Source of the DNA: Algoriphagus lacus
Lineage (GTDB): Bacteria; Bacteroidota; Bacteroidia; Cytophagales; Cyclobacteriaceae
NCBI RefSeq assembly: GCF_003583985.1
Contig: NZ_QXML01000008.1
Location: forward strand, 124,001 to 188,000
DNA: 64,000 nucleotides
Direction: 5' to 3'
A model generated the notes under the pieces. That model was not told the DNA's origin. It searched no databases and worked only from the letters and a program-made list of their open reading frames with translations. A program made the translations under genes and the position numbers. Positions 1 to 9,182 of this stretch are shown piece by piece (position 1 is the stretch's first letter; each line of letters starts with the position of its first letter).

Positions 1-449
1 AACCCTCCTTTAGAAAAGGGCAGTTTAATCATGTGTCCTTGCTTCAATTATCCACTTCAGAGCAGGCATTTATATTTCGCCTGAACAAGATTGGCTTTCC
101 TGATCCCTTGAGAAATCTTCTTGAAAAAGAAAACCTGGTGAAAGTCGGAGCCGCAGTTCATGATGATTTGAAGGGTTTGAGAAAATTGACTGACAGTTTT
201 TTTCCCCTGTCTTTTTTCGATCTGAATGACGAGCTAAAGAAGGTAGGCTTCCACAATGTCGGTGTAAGAAACCTCTGTGGGATGGTATTGAAAATCAGGA
301 TTTCAAAAACAGAGCAGGTGTCCAACTGGGAAGCTGAAAAACTGACCGAGAAACAGCTTCGGTATGCAGCTACGGATGCTTGGGCATGCCTGGAAATCTT
401 TAATTTATTGCGGGAAGAAGGTTATTTGGACGAGTTGTTTAATCGCTGA
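1..449 (+). CDS. 3'-5' exonuclease domain protein, 5'-truncated by window edge
   Basis: This is the C-terminal part of a DEDD-superfamily (RNase D/WRN-like) 3'-5' exonuclease, an enzyme that removes nucleotides from nucleic-acid 3' ends using two metal ions. A GTG at 33 could be read as a start, but the frame stays open to the window edge and encodes PSFRKGQFNHVSLLQLST. That resembles the segment just after the first catalytic D-x-E of this family, so the true start lies outside. The second acidic site is near 'VGAAVHDDLKGL'. The C-terminal YAATDAWACLEIF fits the Exo III Y-x3-D motif, so the DEDDy subtype is likely. The gene ends tail to tail with the YigZ gene, overlapping it by 11 bp. The D-x-E motif is not in the window. 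Confidence 0.85.
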   Translation, partial: PSFRKGQFNHVSLLQLSTSEQAFIFRLNKIGFPDPLRNLLEKENLVKVGAAVHDDLKGLRKLTDSFFPLSFFDLNDELKKVGFHNVGVRNLCGMVLKIRISKTEQVSNWEAEKLTEKQLRYAATDAWACLEIFNLLREEGYLDELFNR

Positions 450-1065
450 TCAGCTCCAGTCCATCAATTTCTACCAGCTTAGGCTGTACCAGCTCGGTCA
501 ATCCTGCTCTAAAACTTAGACTCATCTGACAATCAAGGGCCATTTCCTGTTCAATGATTTCTAGGTCATGTGCCTTGACAATCTTCATGACTTCGTTCAT
601 GGCAGGATAGGGGAATCGAATTTTAATCGATGTTTTTACCCATTCCCGAATGATTTGATTTTCTGCCAAGGCAAGCGCTGCTGAAGTTTTATAGGCTTGA
701 ATCAGTCCACTCACACCCAATTTTGTACCTCCAAAATACCTCACTACCACAACAAGAATATTGGTGAGGTGCTGGGAGCGAATTTGACCCAATATCGGAT
801 CCCCTGCCGAGTGATTGGGCTCGCCATCATCATTGGCGCGAAACTGGGCGCCTTCCTTTCCCAAGATCCAAGCATAGCAATGGTGAGTTGCATCAAAGTA
901 GGTTTTTCGAAGTGCGGATAGTTCCGCCTTTATTTCCTCTTCAGAACGAACCGGAATTGCGAAATAAAGAAACCTGCTTCCCCGATCCTTGTAGACCCCT
1001 TCGCTTTTTGCAGCAATAGTCAGGTAGGAATCGAATTGGTCGGAATTTCCTGATAAATTGGCCAT
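439..1065 (-). CDS. YigZ/IMPACT family protein
   Basis: A 208-residue protein of the YigZ/IMPACT (UPF0029) family, whose precise bacterial role is unsettled. The conserved N-terminal signature is clear: ATHHCYAWILG followed by NDDGEPNHSAGDPILGQI and a VVVVRYFGGTKLGVSGL stretch. Length is normal for the family. The C-terminal third matches the small ferredoxin-like second domain expected there. No signal peptide is visible, so it is probably cytoplasmic. It is a single minus-strand gene between the convergent exonuclease and the divergent sugar operon. Confidence 0.9.
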   Translation of the reverse strand: MANLSGNSDQFDSYLTIAAKSEGVYKDRGSRFLYFAIPVRSEEEIKAELSALRKTYFDATHHCYAWILGKEGAQFRANDDGEPNHSAGDPILGQIRSQHLTNILVVVVRYFGGTKLGVSGLIQAYKTSAALALAENQIIREWVKTSIKIRFPYPAMNEVMKIVKAHDLEIIEQEMALDCQMSLSFRAGLTELVQPKLVEIDGLELISD

Positions 1066-1102
1066 GAGAAGGGTGTGAAACGCAGGCTCGAAAATATAAA
1101 AT

Positions 1103-1110
1103 TAACTTTG
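1103..1110 (+). promoter_or_regulatory. Candidate -7 element for the sugar operon
   Basis: TAACTTTG matches the Bacteroidetes -7 consensus TAnnTTTG and sits about 40 bp before the ketoisomerase start. No TTG is found at the expected -33 distance, so only half the promoter is supported. Confidence 0.3.
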
Positions 1111-1150
1111 GGCTAAAGGCCAGTTTACTGGTTTTGTCGTAATTTTAAAC

Positions 1151-1594
1151 ATGATGCCAATAGATTTTCTCGCTGACATAACTGCCTATTCTGCTCCAAT
1201 TCTTATCGATATTCCCGGTCAGGTAAGGGCAAATGGAGCCGTTCATTTTTGGGAAAATACCAGCCTTTTTCCAAATGGGGTGCTGCGGTGTTTTTGGATT
1301 ACAGAGGTAAAAGAAGGGGAAACACGCGGTAATCACGCGCATTGGAAAGAGTCTCAAGTGATTGTGGCATTAGCAGGTAAGCTAGTGGTAAATGTAGAGG
1401 GAATAGATGGGGGTAGTACTCAGTTTGAGTTGATTGATCCGGGCAAAGGAATTCTTGTTCCACCTTTGAATTGGGTAGAAGTAAAATTTTCTATCGATGC
1501 AGTACTTTTAGGGCTTTCGGATCGAGCTTTTTCCGAGGAAGATTACATCAGAGACAAAGACTATTTTGGAAACTTACAAAAAAGGAAACGCTGA
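1151..1594 (+). CDS. FdtA/QdtA-like sugar 3,4-ketoisomerase (cupin)
   Basis: A 147-residue WxcM-like cupin of the FdtA/QdtA group. These isomerise dTDP-4-keto-6-deoxyglucose to the 3-keto sugar, ready for transamination toward 3-amino-3,6-dideoxyhexoses of surface glycans. Family features visible are GETRGNHAHWKESQVIVAL, with the HAH motif in the cupin fold, and FELIDPGKGILVPPLNWVEV. Two adjacent ATGs (1151 and 1154) make the start uncertain by one codon. The next gene overlaps its end, and a GT2 gene follows, forming an operon for a modified surface sugar. No aminotransferase is adjacent; a DegT-type one lies at 43503. The exact product sugar cannot be told from sequence. Confidence 0.85.
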   Translation: MMPIDFLADITAYSAPILIDIPGQVRANGAVHFWENTSLFPNGVLRCFWITEVKEGETRGNHAHWKESQVIVALAGKLVVNVEGIDGGSTQFELIDPGKGILVPPLNWVEVKFSIDAVLLGLSDRAFSEEDYIRDKDYFGNLQKRKR

Positions 1595-2495
1595 GTCGTA
1601 CGAGTTGGAAGTGATTCCTTCCGGGAAGGAAAAACACGCCTATTTTTTGCGAGAATGCAGGACAGAGGGTTTTTCGGAGCAGCTTGATTTTCTTTGGATG
1701 AAAAAAGGGAAAGTCAAAGCCTCTGTGACATTTGCCATTTCTAATGAATTTGAGGCTGTTTCTCTACCCAAGTCTCCCTTTGGTGGATTTTGGATCGAAG
1801 AAAACCTCACTTCGTCTTCCTTGGAAGCTTTTTTGAAAGCGGTGATTCTTGAGTTAAAGCAAAGAAGAATAGCCTTTATTCGGGTCATTCAACCTCCAAA
1901 AGTCTACGAACCCAAAACCGATTTGATTAACTACCTCCTTTTCAAGGAGGGTTTCATTCAGGAGAGGATATTAAGCCACCAATTTTTTGTCGGTAAAAAG
2001 AAAATCAAAAAGCTGGTTCAAAAAGAGCACGCAAAGTCCCAGAAAAAAGCAAAGGATGAGGGATTGACCATTCAAGTGGGCCATATCCAGAACTTTAGCT
2101 TTCTTGATCAAGTTAGGTCTTGGAATCAATCCAGAGGATATCAGATAGGTTTTGAGGATGCCAGAATTATCAATCAAGTGTCGGAGTTTCCGGATCGATA
2201 TTTCCTGATCACTTTTGTTAAGGATAAAAGAGCAATTGCCCATTCACTTTGCAATACGGTTTTGCCAGGATCATTGTATTATTTTCTTTCGGCAATTGAT
2301 CCAAAGTCTACTTTGAAAAATGTAGGAGATTTGATTTTATTCACTCTTTTTCAGTTGGCTGCGGAATTAAAGGTTAGCTTTATCGACTTGGGATCTTCTG
2401 AAAATGAAGTTGGAGTAAACCACAATCTGATGTTTTTCAAATCACGTTTTTCCAATGAAATTAGTAATAAAATAAGCTGGACATTGAAACTCTGA
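1566..2495 (+). CDS. FemAB/GNAT-like acyl- or aminoacyltransferase
   Basis: A protein of about 309 residues resembling the FemAB/GNAT-fold transferases found in polysaccharide loci. Typical parts are a basic mid-region (KKKIKKLVQKEHAKSQKK), then RYFLITFVKDKRAIAHSLCN and GDLILFTLFQLAAELKVSFIDLGSS, as in the second GNAT-like domain. There is no signal peptide. The 5' end is uncertain: the longest reading starts at TTG 1566, inside the ketoisomerase gene (29-bp overlap), with TTG 1605 and GTG 1611 as alternatives. The first in-frame ATG, near 1698, would remove part of the first domain. Given its neighbours it may acylate an amino sugar or a lipid-linked glycan; the substrate is unknown. Confidence 0.65.
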   Translation: METYKKGNAESYELEVIPSGKEKHAYFLRECRTEGFSEQLDFLWMKKGKVKASVTFAISNEFEAVSLPKSPFGGFWIEENLTSSSLEAFLKAVILELKQRRIAFIRVIQPPKVYEPKTDLINYLLFKEGFIQERILSHQFFVGKKKIKKLVQKEHAKSQKKAKDEGLTIQVGHIQNFSFLDQVRSWNQSRGYQIGFEDARIINQVSEFPDRYFLITFVKDKRAIAHSLCNTVLPGSLYYFLSAIDPKSTLKNVGDLILFTLFQLAAELKVSFIDLGSSENEVGVNHNLMFFKSRFSNEISNKISWTLKL

Positions 2496-2497
2496 CC

Positions 2498-3448
2498 ATG
2501 GAAGTAGCAGATCGGATTACGGTCATATGCATCGCTTACAATCACGAAAAATGGATTGAACAAACACTTGAAAGTGTGCTCCTGCAGGATTACTATGCCA
2601 AAGAACTTATCGTGGTAGATAATGGAAGTACGGATGAAACTGCTGAGAAAATCCAAAATTGGATAAATAATTCCTCCGGAAAACTTTCTGTTCAGGCCTT
2701 TTTTCAAAAGGAGACAAAGCCTTATTGCCAACTTTTTAATGAGATTTTGTCCAACGTACAAGGCAATTATCTGGTGGATTTATCCGGTGATGACGTACTT
2801 TACCCAGATCACCTTTCGTCTTCTATTCGGGTGTTGAGAACCTCTCCTCAGGCTGCATTTGTTTTCTCCGATGCTTACATCCTGGATGAGCAGGGAGAGG
2901 TTAACACATTTTATAAACGCAATTCCTCCGGAGAACTTGATGAGGAAATCGAATTGAGCAACATTTACGAAACCTTGATCCAAAGGAGTTTTATCTGTTC
3001 GCCTACGGTAGTCTTCAATACCTCAATTCTGAGAAAGGAGGGGGGGTATGATGAATCACTTTATTATGAGGATTTTGATATTCAAATAAGATTGGCGAGG
3101 AATTATCCGGTCGTTTTTTCAGACCATATCGGTGTGCTAAAGCGAAGGCATGCTGGATCAATGTCAGCTGGCCAATACCACAGATATCAATCCCAAATGC
3201 TTCCAAGTACAGTCAGGGTCTGCTCCAAAATCCAGCAAATGAATTATACAGAGGAAGAAAACAAAGCGCTTAAAACAAGAATCCTTTTTGAGTTAAAACA
3301 TGCGCTTTGGTCGGCAAATTTTGAACCTGCCTTGGAATTGGTGAAAATGGGTGAAAATCTCGGGATTAAGGACCCAAGGTTTTTGTTGTACCGACTTTGG
3401 GCAAAAAAAAAATGGGATATTTCCTGGCTTTATATACAACTAACCTAA
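2498..3448 (+). CDS. Family 2 glycosyltransferase
   Basis: A 316-residue GT-A fold glycosyltransferase of family GT2, transferring a sugar from a nucleotide donor. The N-terminus ITVICIAYNHEKWIEQTLES with ELIVVDNGSTDET is the nucleotide-binding region. VDLSGDDVLYPDHL carries the metal-binding acidic pair, and the YYEDFDIQIRLA segment is the usual acceptor-side ED motif. No transmembrane segment is visible. It starts 2 bp after the FemAB-like gene and ends next to the convergent M16 gene. It is the last gene of the operon and probably adds the sugar made or modified by the preceding genes. Confidence 0.88.
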   Translation: MEVADRITVICIAYNHEKWIEQTLESVLLQDYYAKELIVVDNGSTDETAEKIQNWINNSSGKLSVQAFFQKETKPYCQLFNEILSNVQGNYLVDLSGDDVLYPDHLSSSIRVLRTSPQAAFVFSDAYILDEQGEVNTFYKRNSSGELDEEIELSNIYETLIQRSFICSPTVVFNTSILRKEGGYDESLYYEDFDIQIRLARNYPVVFSDHIGVLKRRHAGSMSAGQYHRYQSQMLPSTVRVCSKIQQMNYTEEENKALKTRILFELKHALWSANFEPALELVKMGENLGIKDPRFLLYRLWAKKKWDISWLYIQLT

Positions 3449-4720
3449 TCAGCCTACGATTACTTCGGTGAAAGGAGGATTGGAGAAGTACTTTTTACCA
3501 ACTGTCAAAATATCCTCAGCGCCGAATGTTCTTAGGAAAGCCAGTTTTTTCATGTAAAAATCAAAGTCCAATCCCGAATGGTGCACGGATCGAAAACGGT
3601 CCATCAAATCAAATGATGAGCTAAATCGACTGAGCATCTGACCGATCAAGTAATTTCTAATCACTTCCAACTCTTCAGTGGAAATAGGTTCTGTCGCCAA
3701 TAGATTGATTTCTTTATAGATCTCTTCGATGACCTCCTGCCTATGTGCCTTTTGCACATCTGCACCAATCACCCAATAATTGAAATCACCGATTTCAGAC
3801 AGTGAGGAATAAATCCCGTAGGTATGCCCTTTGTCTTCTCGGATATTTTTAATCAGTCTGGAACCAAAATACCCTCCCAAAAGAGTGTTGAACACCGATA
3901 GTGCCATAAAATCCGGGTGGGATTTTGGAATGGACCAAGTGCCGATTCTAATGCTGCTTTGCAAGGCTGTTGAACGGTCTTCGTCGATGGATGGCAGGGA
4001 ATTTAATATCGGAAGATCGGGAGAATGAGTTTCTTTTTGATAAGGAAGTTGATTCAGAAATTTTTCAATCGAATTTAACTCTTGATCATCTAAGTCGCCG
4101 GACATAAAAAACTCAGTGGAAGTCCAGAGTTTGGTTTTATAGTAATCCACCAAATCTACCCGACTTACCTGATCTACGTGCGTTTCTGTTATTTCTTGAC
4201 CAAAGGGATGATTTCCTCCAAAAAGTGCTTTTCTGAAAAGTTGGCTAGCACGGGATGCCGACTTTTCATGCTCCATTTTGATGCTGAGTTTCCGCTGTGA
4301 CTTGCGTTTATTTAAACTTTCCTCAGGAAAAATTGCCTGATCGAATAATGAAAAAAACACCGGCAGTACTTCCAAAAGGTGTTTTTTTGTAGTAAGTAAA
4401 CTCATTCCCTCATGAGAGTAAGAGATCATTGGGTGAACCTCGCTGGCATGAAAGTCAAAAAACTCAGAAAGTTCGGACTCTGATTGCTCCTTTGTGCCTT
4501 CTGTTAACATTTGGAGTGTAAACGAAGGAACCAAAGATTTTTGAAGCGGAATGGAGAGCCTTTGACTGTTTCCAACTGCTTCCAATTTTACTGCCTGTAG
4601 CCCTGGAGTTGGAATGAAATACAACTTTCGTTCTCCTGAAATTGAATGAATTTTCGGAGAGGACAATTCGAAATCAGCCGGAATGATGAATTCAGGCGCT
4701 TTTGACCGATCCGGAAACAT
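3449..4720 (-). CDS. M16-family peptidase homologue without the zinc motif
   Basis: A 423-residue member of the M16 (insulinase/processing peptidase) family. The two-lobed architecture is recognisable, including SASRASQLFRKALFGGNHPFGQ and GGYFGSRLIKNIREDKGHTYGIYSSLS, the C-terminal R/Y-containing loop typical of the family. The catalytic HxxEH is missing: where it should lie the sequence reads SFTLQMLTEGT. It therefore resembles the non-catalytic partner subunit of M16B pairs, yet no catalytic partner is next to it. No signal peptide is evident. Its ATG overlaps the porV stop by one base, so it is translationally coupled as the last gene of the porU/porV operon. Its substrate is unknown. Confidence 0.85.
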   Translation of the reverse strand: MFPDRSKAPEFIIPADFELSSPKIHSISGERKLYFIPTPGLQAVKLEAVGNSQRLSIPLQKSLVPSFTLQMLTEGTKEQSESELSEFFDFHASEVHPMISYSHEGMSLLTTKKHLLEVLPVFFSLFDQAIFPEESLNKRKSQRKLSIKMEHEKSASRASQLFRKALFGGNHPFGQEITETHVDQVSRVDLVDYYKTKLWTSTEFFMSGDLDDQELNSIEKFLNQLPYQKETHSPDLPILNSLPSIDEDRSTALQSSIRIGTWSIPKSHPDFMALSVFNTLLGGYFGSRLIKNIREDKGHTYGIYSSLSEIGDFNYWVIGADVQKAHRQEVIEEIYKEINLLATEPISTEELEVIRNYLIGQMLSRFSSSFDLMDRFRSVHHSGLDFDFYMKKLAFLRTFGAEDILTVGKKYFSNPPFTEVIVG

Positions 4721-5934
4721 TAATTGTTGGAAATGGTGTAGAGCAAGGAAAACCTAAGTGTCTCTGCCAAAGGGTGGTTTTGTACTTGGGGAACCAAGTA
4801 AGAAAAGTCAATGCCTATTTTATTGAGATCAAAGCCCAATCCCATCGTGAAATATCTTCTTCCGCCCTTGCTTGGGTTTTCATAGAAATAACCCGTGCGC
4901 AAAGCGAATTTTTGAGCGTAAAGGTATTCTACTCCGAAAGAAAGGGTGAATTCTTTCATTTCTTCCTCAAATCCGCCCGGTGCATCAGAGAAGGATCCAA
5001 ACATCCCGGAAATCAGCGCTCGGTTAGGGTCCTCTCCAGCTTCAATAATTAGTTCACCATTTTCATCAGTGGCCAAAGTTCCATCTTCATTGGTCGCATA
5101 CTGTGGAGGTGTGGGTACCATCAGCTTGTTGACATCAAAAACGAAGGTCAGAGAATTGTTTGTGTCAAAATTCACGGCGTAGGCAGTTCCAAGTCGGAAG
5201 TTTGTAGGAATGTAATCCAAATCCTCTGCACTGTTGTATGTGATTTTCGGGCCTATATTGGTGATAGCCATACCCCAAGACCAAGTTCCTTCTTTTGATC
5301 CGATGAAGATTGGCTTCTGGTAGTAAAGTCCGATATCTGCCCCCACCCCGACACCTGCTTTGGCCTCGGAACCTGTGGTGGAAGAAATATTTCCTGAAAG
5401 ATTTGAATAAATGAAACGTGCAGAGATACCAAGACCAAAATATTGGGAGAGCTTTCTCGAATAGGTTCCTCCGATTGCAATATCCCGAGGGTTAAATTCA
5501 CCCAATTCATTACCTCTTCCGTCTGTCAGCTGGATGTCACCCATATTAAAATACCGAAGATCAAAGGCGAAAGCTGAGTTTTCGTCAATTTTCTTAAAGC
5601 CTGTCAAATAACTGACGGACATATCATTGACCAATTTTCCGAGCCAAGGAGAATAGGAGAGTGAAAATCCCAAATCCTCTTTGATGAAGGCCAATTTCCC
5701 AGAGTTCCAATGTGCTGAATTAGCATCAGGTGAAGTAGCGACACCCACATCACCCATGGCAGAATGACGGGAATCCGGAGCGAAATTCAAAAAAGGGACA
5801 GCAGTAGTGATTACACGTCGATTAGGATCCTGACCAGAAATAATCACACTGTTCTGTGCGTAGGAAGAAAAACCAGCTAAGGCAAAAACAATTAGAAGTA
5901 TGCTTTTCCTGCTTCTTAAGGCCTTTTTGTTCAT
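4720..5934 (-). CDS. porV: T9SS outer-membrane shuttle protein PorV
   Basis: A 404-residue FadL-like outer-membrane beta barrel, PorV (LptO), which carries T9SS substrates from the SprA translocon to the PorU attachment complex. A signal peptide ends near YAQ (about residue 26). The mature N-terminus contains TTAVPFLNFAPDSRHSAMGD and GVATSPDANSAHWNSGKLAF, a strong signature of this family. Alternating beta strands continue to a C-terminal aromatic-rich strand ending FSLLYTISNN. Length is normal. The start overlaps the porU stop by 4 bp and the stop overlaps the M16 start, so the three genes are coupled. Confidence 0.95.
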   Translation of the reverse strand: MNKKALRSRKSILLIVFALAGFSSYAQNSVIISGQDPNRRVITTAVPFLNFAPDSRHSAMGDVGVATSPDANSAHWNSGKLAFIKEDLGFSLSYSPWLGKLVNDMSVSYLTGFKKIDENSAFAFDLRYFNMGDIQLTDGRGNELGEFNPRDIAIGGTYSRKLSQYFGLGISARFIYSNLSGNISSTTGSEAKAGVGVGADIGLYYQKPIFIGSKEGTWSWGMAITNIGPKITYNSAEDLDYIPTNFRLGTAYAVNFDTNNSLTFVFDVNKLMVPTPPQYATNEDGTLATDENGELIIEAGEDPNRALISGMFGSFSDAPGGFEEEMKEFTLSFGVEYLYAQKFALRTGYFYENPSKGGRRYFTMGLGFDLNKIGIDFSYLVPQVQNHPLAETLRFSLLYTISNN

Positions 5935-8900
5935 TGAATCACTAGTTTTCCGCTCACCGAGTCTGCCGAAAGATCAGATTCTGCCTGAAGCGTTAATTTG
6001 TAAATATAAGTTCCTTTTGCTGGATATTTTGTCTGACTTTGGAAAAAAATCCAAGACAAATCCCGGATAATTTCTTCGGCTTTTACCAAACGAATTGCTT
6101 CTGAAAATAGTATCTGACCACTAGAGGAATAAACTTCAAATGTAAGGTTTAAGTTTTCACCAGGTCTGTTGTGTTTTATTTCAAATTGACTTTCCACATT
6201 GGCCGGGTTGGGATAAACCTTCTGACTTATGATTTGGAGTTGTTCGCTTCCTCTAATTTCAATTTCAACTTGAAATTCGCTTTCATTACCGACATTGTCA
6301 GAAGCTCTGATTATCAACTTGTTTATCCCTTCCGTCAATCCTGTTACGGTGGTTAGAAAACTGCCTTTCTGAAAACTTCCATCCAAAGCAAGATAAGATT
6401 CATTTAGGATGATTGGCTCAAGGTCATTTACCTGAATGCTTAATTCTTTTCCTGGAATAAATCCGGAGACGTTAATTCCACTTTGATCCGAAAGCAAAGC
6501 ACCGATTTCGAGCTGGGTACTGGGGAAAATGAATGGGCCTGTGCCCTGACCGTTGATTTTGACAGATATTTCTGGCCCTTCTTGATCCTTGGATAGATTT
6601 TCTTCCATTCCACCGAGGATCGGGTTTTCATTTCCCATTGCCTGAAATCCTGAGGAAGGATCAAATCCCGAAATCCGAAGATTTCCATTTCCAAAATCCG
6701 GTTTGGTGGAAGCTGGAATAAACAATTTTGCGGTCAATTTTCCCTGTTCAATTTTTCCTTCACCTTTGAACAGCAAGAGACTTTCTTCTTCAAAAACAAC
6801 AGGACTGCTTTCGTCTCCCAGTGTTTCGACCTTTGCCGGTTTGTCTCTCAACTCGAGTTGGAATGTGCCATTGAAACCAGACTGGCCGGAACCGGAAATC
6901 GGATCAGTTACTTCTGCCCTCAGTTCGATTTCCTGAAAAGCAGAAAGGGTGTCGGTCTCATTTCCGGTTAAGGTGTTTTTAATTGAGTTTATTTTAATCC
7001 CAAGATCAGGTAAGGCCAGTTTCAAACTTGGGTCACCAAGCAGGGAAAAATTTCGATTTAGGGCCCCGTTTTGACTGTTGTTTTTGGTGTTTCGGAATAT
7101 CCTTCCCAAATCCTGATATTGGCCTTCATCCTTTTGAAAAACCTCCTCTATGAATGCCTCATTTAAGGCGAAATTCACACTGCTGAAAACAGGTCTTCCA
7201 GTGGTTAGCAAAGCAACGGCACCTTTTCCTGATGCAAAGAGAAGTTCTTCCGCTGCAGATCGGATAAAAGGACTGTCGTGTCGGCCAAATTCACAGGTTG
7301 CTGTCACCCACAGTGCGAGTTGATCCATTTTCGCCCAATTTGAAATATCCGAGACCTTAAAAATCTCCTCAGCGGTTAAGGTGGTCTCATTCCCGTGTCC
7401 AATGTAATTGAGAATCAAGGTTCCATTTTCAAGGGTTTTCTCAAGGGCTTTTTTTGCTTGAGGAGCACTCTGACTGGTTCCGGATTTCTCTTGCTCAAAC
7501 CGATCCAAATACAGTTTATTCTGGAGTATTTCCGGATGATTCTTGCTTAAGTAGTCAGAATGTACCTCAGCATCGCGAACATGGATGTTATTGTCTGCAT
7601 CATCAGCGAGAAAACTTACCAGAGGAACTTGAGGTTTTTTAATCGGATAGGTCTCATACCGTATGATTTTTTCAACCATTTCATTGGCTTCTGTGAAGTT
7701 GATAGCAGGCAGTCGACCGACCCCGAGCTGAAGTAACTCATCTCCCTCACGTGTTTCTATCCATTCTCCTTGTCCCCAATCAACCAATCCAAGGTAATCA
7801 TCCGAACTGAAGGTAGTGAGTGGATTTAAACTGGACCTACTGGTATATATCGGGACGAGATTTGGTCGTCCTCCGAGTTTGTTTTTGTAATCAAATGTTC
7901 CTTTTCCGAGGATCAGCACATTTTTAAGGCTCTTTTCGGGATGATAGAGGTAGGCGATAAAATTTCTAATTGCCGTCAGATCGGGATTGCCATACCCAAA
8001 TCCCTGAAAGATCTCATCCACGGTGACCACATGAGAGGTTGTCCCAAGACTTTCCTTGTGATTCTTAAGTTTGTTTGCTGAAGAAAGGAGCGACTTATTG
8101 GTAATAATCAATAAATCAGGCGAAATCGATTGCTCCCTGATACTTAAGGAGATTGGCTTGAATTGACTGATTTCAGGTGTTTTTTGGGGAGAAAAAATTA
8201 CCCACTTTTTCCCCTCAGCACTCCGGCCGGATGTAGTGCGTAGTTCAATCGGATTATAAAAATCACTGATTTCCCAAGTGTTGAGGTTTGGAAGGAGAGC
8301 GATTCTGTTTACTTCTTTTGCTTCAAATACTCCTTCTTTCAAATTCGAATTGGAATAGGGGACTCCCACGGCTAAATAACCCAAGTAGCCCGCGGATTCC
8401 GATCCTGAGCCTTGGAAGGTAAATCTGATCTGGGAAAGCGCACCTCCGTTAGGACTAGTCTGCCAGGTAAAAAATTCCTCTCGTCCCTTTATTCCATAGG
8501 TGGTGTTGGGGATGGGGTTTATTCTTATTTCTCCAAGCAATTGATTACCCGAAAGGATGTTGATTTGCGCCGAGTTAAACGACTGACCCATGACTTTTCC
8601 ATGCAAAATCCAAGGTGCAGAAGTTTCAGATTTTAATCCAAGATTGATGTTTAGACTTTGTCCCTGTCGAATGGGATCTGAATACCAGTCCCTTCCTGAA
8701 TTCAAAAGGTTGTTTTTTTCTTCTTTGATAGTGGTCCAGGAATACCAGATTTGGTTGGGTTCTGGGAGTTCCGACGAAGCATTGACTTGCATAATTCGTT
8801 TTGGACTTTTGCTTTTGCCCAACAAAAAACTCAGCGAATCTGAAAAAAGATGATGGGAATAGCTGACATCGTCTGCTCCCGAAAAAGTCATTGAGTTTGG

Positions 8901-9182
8901 TCCGGTTAAATAGAAATATAAGTTTCCTTCCTGCTCTAAGGAAGGGATCTCCTGGAGTTTGAGTTGGGCGGAATCAAGTTTTTGGGGGAGCATTCCTGGA
9001 AATCCAAAAATGCTTATTTCAGTTAGGTTTGAAAAGCCCAACCGGCGAGCCTGTTCGGAGGAAATTTTGTAAACTCCGGCATCTTTGATTTTAAATTGAA
9101 AAAACTGAGCCTGTGCAAAGTGAGATTCAGAAAAGAATCCAAAAAGAAGCAGCAGAATCCAACCTGTGATTTTTTTCCTCAT
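5931..9182 (-). CDS. porU: T9SS C-terminal signal sortase PorU
   Basis: A 1083-residue gingipain-like (C25) cysteine peptidase, PorU, which cleaves the C-terminal sorting domain of T9SS cargo and attaches cargo at the cell surface. A signal peptide occupies about residues 1-25. The catalytic pair is visible: His596 in LNYIGHGNET and Cys630 in WVTATCEFGRHDSP. The peptidase domain spans roughly 340-720, followed by Ig-like beta domains. A C-terminal module of about 90 residues (YPNPANVESQFEIKHN... to GKLVIQ) resembles the T9SS sorting domain that PorU keeps. It overlaps pssA upstream and porV downstream by 4 bp each. It has the usual length and no frame disruption. Confidence 0.95.
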   Translation of the reverse strand: MRKKITGWILLLLFGFFSESHFAQAQFFQFKIKDAGVYKISSEQARRLGFSNLTEISIFGFPGMLPQKLDSAQLKLQEIPSLEQEGNLYFYLTGPNSMTFSGADDVSYSHHLFSDSLSFLLGKSKSPKRIMQVNASSELPEPNQIWYSWTTIKEEKNNLLNSGRDWYSDPIRQGQSLNINLGLKSETSAPWILHGKVMGQSFNSAQINILSGNQLLGEIRINPIPNTTYGIKGREEFFTWQTSPNGGALSQIRFTFQGSGSESAGYLGYLAVGVPYSNSNLKEGVFEAKEVNRIALLPNLNTWEISDFYNPIELRTTSGRSAEGKKWVIFSPQKTPEISQFKPISLSIREQSISPDLLIITNKSLLSSANKLKNHKESLGTTSHVVTVDEIFQGFGYGNPDLTAIRNFIAYLYHPEKSLKNVLILGKGTFDYKNKLGGRPNLVPIYTSRSSLNPLTTFSSDDYLGLVDWGQGEWIETREGDELLQLGVGRLPAINFTEANEMVEKIIRYETYPIKKPQVPLVSFLADDADNNIHVRDAEVHSDYLSKNHPEILQNKLYLDRFEQEKSGTSQSAPQAKKALEKTLENGTLILNYIGHGNETTLTAEEIFKVSDISNWAKMDQLALWVTATCEFGRHDSPFIRSAAEELLFASGKGAVALLTTGRPVFSSVNFALNEAFIEEVFQKDEGQYQDLGRIFRNTKNNSQNGALNRNFSLLGDPSLKLALPDLGIKINSIKNTLTGNETDTLSAFQEIELRAEVTDPISGSGQSGFNGTFQLELRDKPAKVETLGDESSPVVFEEESLLLFKGEGKIEQGKLTAKLFIPASTKPDFGNGNLRISGFDPSSGFQAMGNENPILGGMEENLSKDQEGPEISVKINGQGTGPFIFPSTQLEIGALLSDQSGINVSGFIPGKELSIQVNDLEPIILNESYLALDGSFQKGSFLTTVTGLTEGINKLIIRASDNVGNESEFQVEIEIRGSEQLQIISQKVYPNPANVESQFEIKHNRPGENLNLTFEVYSSSGQILFSEAIRLVKAEEIIRDLSWIFFQSQTKYPAKGTYIYKLTLQAESDLSADSVSGKLVIQ

